Shown here one piece after another: positions 17,993 through 26,500 of a DNA stretch of 64,000 nucleotides. The stretch spans positions 22,812 through 86,811 of the forward strand of contig NZ_JAESDI010000017.1 in NCBI RefSeq assembly GCF_019249215.1. The letters run 5' to 3'. The notes beneath the pieces are model-generated. The model made no database searches. It was given only the letters and a program-made list of their open reading frames with translations, and was not told where the DNA came from. The DNA is from Alteromonas lipotrueae (GTDB lineage: Bacteria > Pseudomonadota > Gammaproteobacteria > Enterobacterales > Alteromonadaceae). Numbering within the stretch: the stretch's first letter is position 1; each line of letters begins with the position of its first letter. The position numbers were made by a program, and so were the translations under genes.

Positions 17993-19018
17993 GTGGAACA
18001 AATAATACCTAAAAAAGCGATTTCTGTAGAGCATAACTGGCAAAAAGAATTAGCTAATAGCTTTACCAGCCCTGAAAAGCTGTTGTCTTTTTTAGATTTA
18101 CCTAGCAAAGATTACGAACAAGACAGTAAAGCACGACGCCTTTTTCCTATGCGTGTTCCTCGGCACTTTGCCTCGTTAATGGAAAAAGCAAACCCGAACG
18201 ACCCGCTTTTTCTGCAAGTGATGCCGCTTAAACAAGAGTTTAGTATTGAACCGGGTTACACGAAAGACCCATTAGAAGAACACGACACTGCTGGTAAAGG
18301 TTTGCTACATAAGTACGACTCTCGCGTATTATTAATGGTACGTACTGGGTGTGCGGTTAATTGCCGTTATTGCTTTCGCAGACACTTTCCTTATGCCGAT
18401 AACGCGGTAAATAATACCCAGTGGCAAGAGGCATTAGAATACATTGCGGGCAACCCAGCGATTAACGAAGTGATTTTTTCGGGCGGCGATCCGCTAATGG
18501 CAAAAGATGATCACCTAGCCGCATTAGCAAAAGAAATCGCCGCAATACCTCATATTAAACGACTTCGTATTCACACCCGTTTACCGGTTGTACTACCCGA
18601 ACGCCTCGATAATGCTTTTTTTGACTGGTTTACTCAGCTGCCTATTCAAAAAATACTCGTGTTGCATGTTAACCATGCGAATGAAGTATCACCAGCACTT
18701 AAGAGCCGCTTAGAGAAATTGCGCACTCACGGTGTTACCCTGTTAAACCAATCGGTGTTACTAAAAGATGTGAATGACTCAGCAGATGCACTGTGTGAAT
18801 TAAGTGAGCGTTTATTTGATGCGGGGGTTCTGCCCTACTATTTGCATGTACTTGATAAAGTACAAGGGGCAAGTCATTTCTATGTAAGTGACGACATGGC
18901 AAGACAGATTATGCAAGAAGCGATAAAGCGCCTACCAGGCTTCCTTGTGCCTAAACTCGTTAGAGAGATAGGCGCTCAGCCTGGCAAAACGCCTATCGAC
19001 TTACATTTACATCCCTGA
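17993..19018 (+). CDS. epmB: EF-P-specific lysine 2,3-aminomutase
   Basis: Radical-SAM enzyme that converts L-lysine to (R)-beta-lysine for EF-P modification. It has 341 residues, the normal EpmB length, shorter than catabolic lysine 2,3-aminomutases. The cluster motif CAVNCRYC (CxxxCxxC) is at about 118-125, followed by [11 protein letters not shown]. The GTG at 17993 gives the N-terminus expected for the family, but its Shine-Dalgarno (AAGG at 17975) is about 14 bases away, so initiation may be weak. It is divergent from efp; 36 bases hold both promoters or leaders. Confidence 0.94.
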   Translation: MEQIIPKKAISVEHNWQKELANSFTSPEKLLSFLDLPSKDYEQDSKARRLFPMRVPRHFASLMEKANPNDPLFLQVMPLKQEFSIEPGYTKDPLEEHDTAGKGLLHKYDSRVLLMVRTGCAVNCRYCFRRHFPYADNAVNNTQWQEALEYIAGNPAINEVIFSGGDPLMAKDDHLAALAKEIAAIPHIKRLRIHTRLPVVLPERLDNAFFDWFTQLPIQKILVLHVNHANEVSPALKSRLEKLRTHGVTLLNQSVLLKDVNDSADALCELSERLFDAGVLPYYLHVLDKVQGASHFYVSDDMARQIMQEAIKRLPGFLVPKLVREIGAQPGKTPIDLHLHP

Positions 19019-19020
19019 CC

Positions 19021-19212
19021 TTAAGCGAAAGTATCTATATTTGCGCCTACCGCTGGGTTAGAAGATGTTGATTTTGGTACGTCAGCTGAATTTTCTAATA
19101 GCTGAAGCGCCGCTTTTCCTTCTTGCTCTTGTTGCCCTTTGGCCAACTTAAGCGAAGCGAGTTCAAGTGACGCACCGGACGTTCCAGAGGCACTAGCACC
19201 TTGTAGATCCAT
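19021..19212 (-). CDS. YjfB-like putative motility protein, 63 residues
   Basis: Short protein resembling the YjfB putative motility family: an N-terminal Ala/Ser-rich helix, KLAKGQQEQEGKAALQLLENS in the middle, and the C-terminal signature VGANIDTFA, comparable to the family's GxNID ending. The true start is the ATG at 19212, preceded by AAAGGA. The same frame is open for another 103 codons upstream, but that part is unlike any protein. Function is unknown in all members. It is convergent with epmB, with only 2 bases between the stops. Confidence 0.6.
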   Translation of the reverse strand: MDLQGASASGTSGASLELASLKLAKGQQEQEGKAALQLLENSADVPKSTSSNPAVGANIDTFA

Positions 19213-19371
19213 ACCGTTTTCCTTTGTTGCTTGAAGCAAAGTAAAAAAATAGGCAAAATTGCCCACCTTCGAGGTTATCGGCTCAGTATGCTGAAACTTT
19301 AATCTAATTTTACACTGCTTTTTAGGCAAAATTTGTGAGACGTCTTTTTGAGGCGCTTTTTGAGGATATAT

Positions 19372-19686
19372 ATGCAAGCTATTCACCAGCAACTTCAGGA
19401 TACTATCCAGACCCTTTACCGAAAGGCGGTAGATGCGGATCAGGCATTGGATCGTTTGCAAAAAGACAGTCAAGGCAAGTTTGCCGCCATATTTGCTGAA
19501 GATAGTCCGTTCACCACACAAGCAAAACGCTTTGGCCCTTATGTAGAAGAGATTGCGTTAGATTGGCAAGCTTTGAAAGACATGACAGAGGAAGAAGCAA
19601 AAGCAGCTCTGCCCGCACTGATTAAAAAGATTGAATTGGCACTCACTACCGTATCTCAATTTCAGCAGTCGCTAGCAAGTAAATAG
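19372..19686 (+). CDS. Hypothetical helical protein, 104 residues
   Basis: Predicted all-alpha cytoplasmic protein. The ATG at 19372 is chosen because TGAGGA lies 7 bases upstream; the frame also opens 24 bases earlier. The sequence is rich in Gln, Lys, Glu and Ala (HQQLQDTIQTLYRKAV, ending KIELALTTVSQFQQSLASK). There is faint likeness to PriC primosome proteins around FGPYVEEIALDW, too weak to name it. It is divergent from the YjfB-like gene. Confidence 0.6.
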   Translation: MQAIHQQLQDTIQTLYRKAVDADQALDRLQKDSQGKFAAIFAEDSPFTTQAKRFGPYVEEIALDWQALKDMTEEEAKAALPALIKKIELALTTVSQFQQSLASK

Positions 19687-19778
19687 ACGAGCATTTCAAT
19701 GCTGAAAATACCGATGCTGTCTTGGCTCACATCTAAACTAGCATGGTTGTTTTTAGGTTTGGGGGCTAGCGCAAGCTA

Positions 19779-21128
19779 TTAGTGTTCCCCGACCTCACCC
19801 GCTTCAATTTGATTTATTAAATTCCCTTCAGCATGCGCCTTCTGATACATAGGCACTTGTTTGATAAGGCGCTTAATCTCAGCCACTTCATTTAAATAAG
19901 CTTCACTGTCTACACGTCCATACTTCTCGGTAAACGCTTGCTTACTTAATCCTTCAGGAAAGGCTTTTATCGCTGGAACAATATCGGAATCAGATTGGAT
20001 TCGTGCCACAGCATTTTGCGTACTTTCGGCATGCTCAGGCATGGTCGCCACTCGGGCAAATTGTGAGCCCGACATGTCGGCACCTAAATCCACAAAACTG
20101 TAGCCTGAACCACCTGTGCCTCTGTCCATTAACTCTTTAAATTCACCAATTGCCCACGACATGTCTTGCTCGGCAAGTAACTCTAGGGCGGCGGAAATAA
20201 TGAAATGACGGGCTAAGTCGTTACGCTCTAGTAAAATAGCAGGGGCACGAGGCTTTAATGCTTTTGTCGGATCGGGCTGTAAGTCGCCCACTAAGCTACC
20301 AATACGATAATGCCCCACATACGCTGCAAGAGCCAAAATCACCGCTTTGTTATGTAGAGCAGCCTGTTGTGCAGAATTACTCTGCTCTCTTGCACGGGCC
20401 ATGCCTTCCCGTAAGTACTCAATAAGAGGCACTGGCTGCTTTGATAGCGCTAAATCTCGCCCTGAGATGTAACGCAAATAATAAGCCGCAAGGGTTTGAA
20501 GCTCTGTTTCTTCTTCTACGCCCATATTGTTAGAAACCACGGTAAGCTCTTCTAACAAAGAGGCCAGTGGCGCAGTATGTAAAGACACCTCACCGCGGCG
20601 CATCGTCACTTTTTCAACCCGCGTCAGGGCAATAGTGGCAATTTCAGACTTTGTCCAATAATTTATACCCTTTTCAGCAAATGCTAGCATGAGAGGCCCA
20701 GACAAAGACAAATCGCCCACACTAATATAATCAATTTGCAGGCTGTCGCCGGGTAAAATCAATGCTGATACATTGAAATATAAATCAACACTACTGGGTG
20801 AAAAGGTAAAGGTAATAGTACTGCCCACTTCGGTAACGTTCACTACGCCACTAAAATTAGGCACGGCTCGCTGCAATACGCCTACTAAGCTTTCAATTTG
20901 GGTTTCTGTCAAATGAATAACGTGGTTAGAACTGCGCTCAGTGAACGCATTTTGTAACTGAGACAGTAAGTCGTTCACGCTATCTGCGCCATCTAATTGG
21001 TTTGGTGCACTAGCCACCACTAACGGCGAGCGCTGAACCACAGCAACGCTCACCCCTATCAATATGATAAAAGTAACCACGAATACAGTAACGATAACAC
21101 CAAGAACCCAACGACCCACACTTCTCAT
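19779..21128 (-). CDS. Conserved hypothetical protein with N-terminal membrane anchor, 449 residues
   Basis: I do not recognise a characterised family. Residues about 7-29 form one strong transmembrane helix after MRSVGRW, so the bulk is probably periplasmic and tethered to the inner membrane. The middle part (about 60-170) is beta-rich. The second half is helical, with HFIISAALELLAEQDMSW near residue 300 followed by MDRGTGGSGYSFVDLGADM. That last piece is rich in Gly/Asp and looks like the most conserved segment. The ATG at 21128 is the natural start. It lies about 100 bases after the HAD gene on the same strand. Confidence 0.7.
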   Translation of the reverse strand: MRSVGRWVLGVIVTVFVVTFIILIGVSVAVVQRSPLVVASAPNQLDGADSVNDLLSQLQNAFTERSSNHVIHLTETQIESLVGVLQRAVPNFSGVVNVTEVGSTITFTFSPSSVDLYFNVSALILPGDSLQIDYISVGDLSLSGPLMLAFAEKGINYWTKSEIATIALTRVEKVTMRRGEVSLHTAPLASLLEELTVVSNNMGVEEETELQTLAAYYLRYISGRDLALSKQPVPLIEYLREGMARAREQSNSAQQAALHNKAVILALAAYVGHYRIGSLVGDLQPDPTKALKPRAPAILLERNDLARHFIISAALELLAEQDMSWAIGEFKELMDRGTGGSGYSFVDLGADMSGSQFARVATMPEHAESTQNAVARIQSDSDIVPAIKAFPEGLSKQAFTEKYGRVDSEAYLNEVAEIKRLIKQVPMYQKAHAEGNLINQIEAGEVGEH

Positions 21129-21231
21129 GATTTAATCACTTCCCCAAACACCATGAATACATACAACCGTGACATTACCAGCACGCTACGTTGTGAAGAA
21201 TAGAAATAGTAGCTAAATCTAGTGTTTATGA

Positions 21232-21909
21232 CTAGCGACCTGTGATCTCTTGTTCCACCCATAATTGTAAGCTTTCGTAACGGGAAGTGGCGTTGGTAAA
21301 ATCGTGGGTAGCCGATTGCGTAGTAGGAATAACTACACACGCTAATTCAGCCGACAACGCCGACTGCATGCCAGTGTGAGTATCTTCAATGGCAATACAC
21401 TGGGCTGGGGATACACCTAACTTCTCCATTGCTAACTGGTAGCAATCGGGTGCAGGTTTACTGTGAGTAACATCTTCTACCGCCACCACACATGAAATGT
21501 AGTTAGCTAGGCCATAATCAGTCAATGTTTTTTCAACTGATAATGTACTTCCCCCCGTTACTATCCCTATGGTGTACCCTGCATTTGCGCACGCCTTGAT
21601 GGTTTCAGCAGCGTGTGGCATAAGTGGGAAAGCTTGCTGAGAAAGATACGCTTCAATTTTTTCGTGTTTCTTTTTGGCCAATTGCTCAGGGGTTTCGTCT
21701 AATGAGAAATGCTCAACGACATCTTTGGCATTTTGCTTAACCGGTATACCCGCCATTGCTTTGCAGTAAAATTCATCTGTTAGCTCTGCACCATAACTGG
21801 CCACTATTTCTTGCCACAGTGCAAAGTGGACGTGTTCTGAATTAATCAAGGTACCATCGTGATCAAACAATAGCGTGGTAGTGTTATTGGAAACGGAAGA
21901 ATTTGCCAT
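21232..21909 (-). CDS. HAD-superfamily phosphatase (beta-phosphoglucomutase-like)
   Basis: 225-residue haloacid-dehalogenase-type hydrolase with a helical cap, like beta-phosphoglucomutase and small-sugar phosphatases. Motif I is FDHDGTLINSEH (DxDGT with His at the middle position) near residue 16. Motif II is IVTGG near 117. Motif III is KPAPDCYQLAMEKLG near 149, and motif IV is AIEDTHTGMQSA near 170. All catalytic residues are intact. The substrate is unknown. GAGG lies 7 bases before the ATG at 21909. The next gene upstream is bounded by a strong terminator, so this gene starts its own transcript. Confidence 0.85.
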   Translation of the reverse strand: MANSSVSNNTTTLLFDHDGTLINSEHVHFALWQEIVASYGAELTDEFYCKAMAGIPVKQNAKDVVEHFSLDETPEQLAKKKHEKIEAYLSQQAFPLMPHAAETIKACANAGYTIGIVTGGSTLSVEKTLTDYGLANYISCVVAVEDVTHSKPAPDCYQLAMEKLGVSPAQCIAIEDTHTGMQSALSAELACVVIPTTQSATHDFTNATSRYESLQLWVEQEITGR

Positions 21910-21997
21910 CGGTTCACCTCGAATATGAACAAATATTAAAACGACTTTTCGACTTCTTGCGTGAAAGATTGTTGAAAAATGTAGTGGTAACTGTACT

Positions 21998-22028
21998 TGA
22001 AAAAAAGAACCTCCAATCAGGAGGTTCT
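21998..22028 (-). terminator. Intrinsic terminator after the phytochrome gene
   Basis: On the minus strand, AGAACCTCC and GGAGGTTCT form a perfect 9-bp stem with a five-base loop, followed by a run of T. It lies 24 bases after the stop codon at 22052 and ends the CheB/CheR-phytochrome operon. Confidence 0.9.
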
Positions 22029-22051
22029 AGATAGATTGTCAGACTAAATAC

Positions 22052-23554
22052 CTAACGTGTTAGCGTTCGGATTAACGATGCCCGCAGTTTTTTGGAAAAC
22101 AAAATATCTCGTTTAGTCCACGGTAAGCTTTGCTCACCATCAACTTCACTCCACCGCTCAAAAGACGCACGTGGCGATAGCATGCCTTGTTCGTTAACGC
22201 CTTTTTCCGGTTTACCAGCCCAGTGTGTTATTTGCGCTTCGGGCTGTCTAAAAATATACAATCGTGCTTTGGCTAATTCGTAGTTCATACGAATTAGCAT
22301 CACGCCTCTTACATTTTCTGGGTCTAATGTCTCTAGCCCTGTGTACTGGCGAATATCTTGTGTATGCAGAATCACATCAGAGGTGTCTGACTGAAAGACT
22401 TTATCGATACGCTTTAGTTGTCTTTTATCATAACCATCATCGTTACTGAAAAACCACTCCCCATTAATAAAAATGGCCGCCCCGCATGCGGTGAAATCTC
22501 GCTTTACGTCTTCTAGGAAAGCTTGGGTTGCTTGGGCATCTTTCAAGCGAAGCTTATGCGTAATGGCGCCAACCTTCTCGTCCAAAGATGTCAGTAATTG
22601 CAGGCGCTTTTTCGATTTGTGCGTGGAGTACACCATAGAAAAATACTTAACCAGCATTTCAGCTTGATGGCGCAATTGCGCATCAATGTGCGATTCGGTG
22701 CTATTGTGACAGGACACTATGCCCCACAGCTTACCGGTTTGAATGATAGGAATAGAAAATGACGTAGCCACCCCCATATTTTGCATGTATTCGCCATGAA
22801 TTGGCGACACACTTCGTAAGTCTGAGTAAGTTAAGTTTAGCGGTTGTTCTGCTTGATTCAGAAAGTGAGCTGGCGGTGTAACACTGCTAGCAATATATCG
22901 TGACGGATTCTCATAATACATTTGACGGGCAATAGCAGGTATGTCCGATGCTGGAAATTTTAGTCCGAGATACTTCGCTGCCCCTTCAATCACCTTTTCG
23001 GCCACGACTTCGCCGCTCCAAAGCTCATTAAAGCGATAAAGCAGTATACGCTCACAGGGCAAAAACTCATCAAGGGTTGAGATAAGTTGCTCCCAAAAAT
23101 CTTTATCTTCCCAATGCTGTTCGATAGTCGGAAGTATTGAGGATCTTAATTGTAAGTACTGACGCTGAGAGACGTTGGTAATACTAGATTCTATCTCAAT
23201 TAAAATACCTTCGTCGCTACGATGGCTTCTAAAATTCATCACATCATCGTTGACGGGCTCGTTAAAGGCATAAGCTCTGTCGCCAGGCTTTGACCCTAAG
23301 TTATACAGTAAACTTAACGGCAACCAGTCGAGTGATTTTACCGGGCAGCCCACCAGTTCAGAGGGCGAAAGTTGAATGAAACGGGCCAAATTACTGCTAG
23401 CCGCAGTTACCTGTAGGGATTCACTATCGATAAAAAACGCACCACCAAATTGCTGTACCTTGCCACTTAAGTGCAAAGCCTCTTTTTCGCAATTTTCAAC
23501 CAAGGTGTCCATCTCAGCATCGTGTTTATTTAGGGTAATCGTATCAGTGTTCAT
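22052..23554 (-). CDS. Bacteriophytochrome photosensory core without output domain
   Basis: Red/far-red photoreceptor core with 500 residues, in PAS-GAF-PHY order. The N-terminal bilin-binding cysteine is C22 (CEKEALHLSGKVQQFGG, matching the CxxExIHxxGxIQxHG pattern). The GAF domain has PASDIPAIAR near residue 200 and RSVSPIHGEYMQNMGV near 250. The PHY tongue has PRASFERW near 465, the PRxSF motif. One usual second His of the GAF CHH motif is Asn here (SCHNS). The protein ends just after the PHY domain, with no kinase, GGDEF or other output. It starts 7 bases after the stop of the CheB/CheR-PAS-GGDEF-EAL gene, so that protein is the obvious partner. No bilin-producing heme oxygenase gene is in the window. 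Confidence 0.9.
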   Translation of the reverse strand: MNTDTITLNKHDAEMDTLVENCEKEALHLSGKVQQFGGAFFIDSESLQVTAASSNLARFIQLSPSELVGCPVKSLDWLPLSLLYNLGSKPGDRAYAFNEPVNDDVMNFRSHRSDEGILIEIESSITNVSQRQYLQLRSSILPTIEQHWEDKDFWEQLISTLDEFLPCERILLYRFNELWSGEVVAEKVIEGAAKYLGLKFPASDIPAIARQMYYENPSRYIASSVTPPAHFLNQAEQPLNLTYSDLRSVSPIHGEYMQNMGVATSFSIPIIQTGKLWGIVSCHNSTESHIDAQLRHQAEMLVKYFSMVYSTHKSKKRLQLLTSLDEKVGAITHKLRLKDAQATQAFLEDVKRDFTACGAAIFINGEWFFSNDDGYDKRQLKRIDKVFQSDTSDVILHTQDIRQYTGLETLDPENVRGVMLIRMNYELAKARLYIFRQPEAQITHWAGKPEKGVNEQGMLSPRASFERWSEVDGEQSLPWTKRDILFSKKLRASLIRTLTR

Positions 23555-23561
23555 AATCTTG

Positions 23562-26500
23562 TTAGCTAATTTTTTTATTAAGCTCTAAGCAAGTAAGCAT
23601 AGGTGAAAGAACCAGCCCCTGTACCACATCGCACCCGATATCTCGTAAGTATTCGAGTTGTTGTTGAGTTTCAACTTTATCCGCGATGATTTTAAGGCCT
23701 AGGGCTTTTCCTGCATTAACCAATGCTTGGATGAGTTTGTATGTGTCTTTGTTGTCGCTAGCGTCGGCCATTAATCGGCTGGAAAGCTTAATTTCACTCG
23801 CACCGCTTCGCTGAAGCTGAGATATCGCACTGTTGTACAGACCATAGTCATCTATACTGATCATACTGCCCATGGCGGCCAAAGTCTTCAACCGATGGAA
23901 AATTCGCTCTTCACCACTTTCAATATCTTTTTCTGATACTTCGAATTTAAATAGGCCTGCGGTTAGTTCATAACGCTCAAGTACTGCCACAAAGTTTTTA
24001 ATAAAATCAGATGTAACCAACTGCGCTCCAGATAAATTAATCGCTATGGCGGGCAGTTTACTACCAAGCTGAATATATTGAGCAATTTCTCGCGCTACCA
24101 ACTCAACCGCATGAAAGCCAATTGTTTCAATCAGTTTTCCACGCTCGGCAATATTAATAAATGACTCAGCATTGAGTACTTCACCGTCGCTATTTTTATA
24201 GCGCAACAATGCCTCGGCGCCAACTATGACGTTCGAAGTAGACTCGTACTGTGGCTGGTACACCATAGAAAACTGTTTACCTTCTAGCGCCACTTTAAGC
24301 TGTTTCTCAACTTCTAACCGCGCCAATGCCTGTTCTTTCATCTTAGCAGTAAAGTACTGATATTGGTTGCGACCAGAAGATTTTGCTAAATACATGGCTT
24401 CATCTGCGTGCTGCAAGAGTACTTCTGAGCTGATCCCATCAGCAGGGTAAACGGCGATACCAATGCTCGCAGAAACTGAAATAGAATGGGTAGATACATC
24501 AAACTCGTTTTGAACCTGACTGATAATACGCTTTGCAATATCATCAACCTCGTCAATATGAGATGCCGATATTAGGGCTACAAACTCATCGCCACCTATT
24601 CGTGCCAACATATCTGTGTCGCGAATACATTGTTGCAGACGCTTCGTGACTTGCTTGAGTAGCAAATCGCCTACCTTATGGCCCAAGTTATCGTTAACCG
24701 GCTTAAAGTTATCTAAATCAACAAAGAGTACACCGCATAATTGTTTGCTTCGCTTCGCCCCACTAATCATTAATTCCAGGCGTTCAAGCAACACGGTTCT
24801 ATTGGGTAGCCCTGTAAGCTCGTCATGGGTAGCGAGATATTCAATACGGCGCTGCATATTCTTTATTTCGTCAATATTACTATAGGCCGCCACGTAGTTA
24901 ACAATATCGCCATTGGCACCTTTCACCGCATTAACCGTTAACCACATTTTTACGTGGCTACCATTTTTAACTTTGTTAATGACCTCACCTTGCCAAAACC
25001 CTCGTTCATTCAACGAGGCTTTCATTGCTACAAAGAAATCTTCGGAGTGCTCCCCTGATTCCAGCATTTTTGGCGTTTTGCCAGTTAACTCTTGCTGAGA
25101 AAAGCCCGTCAACTCAGCAAACGTTTCGTTAGTGGTAAGAATGCGCTGGTTTGCATCGGTGACAAGAATCGCTTCACTGGTACGTTCAAATATCTTGCCG
25201 GCTAAACGTAATTGTTCATTGGCATGTAGCTCTTTTGAAATATCAGTTGCTTGTGTGCAAATTGATTTAATCGTGCCTTCGGCATCAAAAATAGGGAATC
25301 GCACACTTTTTATAATAACTTTACCGGCCCGTAAGGTGAACTCATCAAGGGTTTCTACCGGAGACAAGTTACGCATAGTATCTAAGTCTTTTTCACGGAA
25401 CTGACGAGCCGTATCTCGCTCAAAGATTTGAAGGTCGGTTTTGCCAATCACATCCTCTGCGGTTACGCCAAAGACGTCCTCAAACCGCGAGTTAACAAAC
25501 TCATATCGGCCCGCATTATCTTTAAGTGCAATTAACGCCAATGAGTTATTCATGATAGATAGAAGCTGCTCTTGGCTTTTTTCAATTCGCTCGTGGGCAA
25601 TAACCAACTCTGAATTATCAATAATAACTAAAATAGCCCCAGTGATGCGGTCTCGGTTGTTTAGAATTGGCGTAATGAACACATTGTAAGTTTCTTGGCT
25701 AGATGGCTTGATCACCATGCTGGTATTTACCCCATTGCGCAGGGTTTTACTTAAACGCTTTTCAATGTCTTCAAAATAGTCAGGGAAATTTAGCGAGTAC
25801 ATCGGCTTTTTAAACGAACCGTTATTCAAGTGAAAACGGCGATTGGCGGCGTCATTAGTTCGGCTTAAACAGGTATCAGTATCAAATACCAAAATTGGAA
25901 AATCTAACGTGTTGTAAACGCTCATCAATTCACTGTTTATCGCCCCTAAATCAGCAGACTTACGCATGCTTTCTTCATTGACGCTAATGAGTTCTTCGTT
26001 GGTAGCCTGAAGCTCTTCATTAGTAGCTTCAAGTTCTTCGTTATTCGCTTGTAGCTCTTCATTAGCAGCCTGCACTTCTTCATTAAGTGCCTGCATTTCT
26101 TCTGCAGAGGCAGCCATTTCTTCGGTAAGCGTTTGTAGTTGCTCACGGGCCGCAATCAACTCAGCCACATCAGCCTCATTGTTTGCCACTGCCTCTTTAG
26201 GCTCGACATCAATAATAGTGTCGTCTTCGTAAAAATTAACCAAGTAATGCTGAGGACTTTGATTTTCCAGAGGCAGTACCCGTAACTTCCACAGTTGACT
26301 GTCATCGTCAGCCAATCGCTTAGCTCGGCTTGTCGCTATTTCACCTGTTCGACTTGCCTTATTTACGCAAGAGATTAAGTCTGCGGCAAAAGGCGCAGCA
26401 ATCAGTTTCGATAAGTTAAGATCGGGCACCCCAGATGGAAAAGTAATAAAGCGTTGTAAGTTGCCATGCGAGTGCAAAATGGCAAATCTTTCACTTATTA

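Noticed and set aside
26000..26130. Repetitive stretch in the CheB/CheR gene that looks like a short tandem DNA repeat
   Set aside because: It is the coiled-coil coding region with a recurring NEEL heptad-like pattern, not an independent repeat element.
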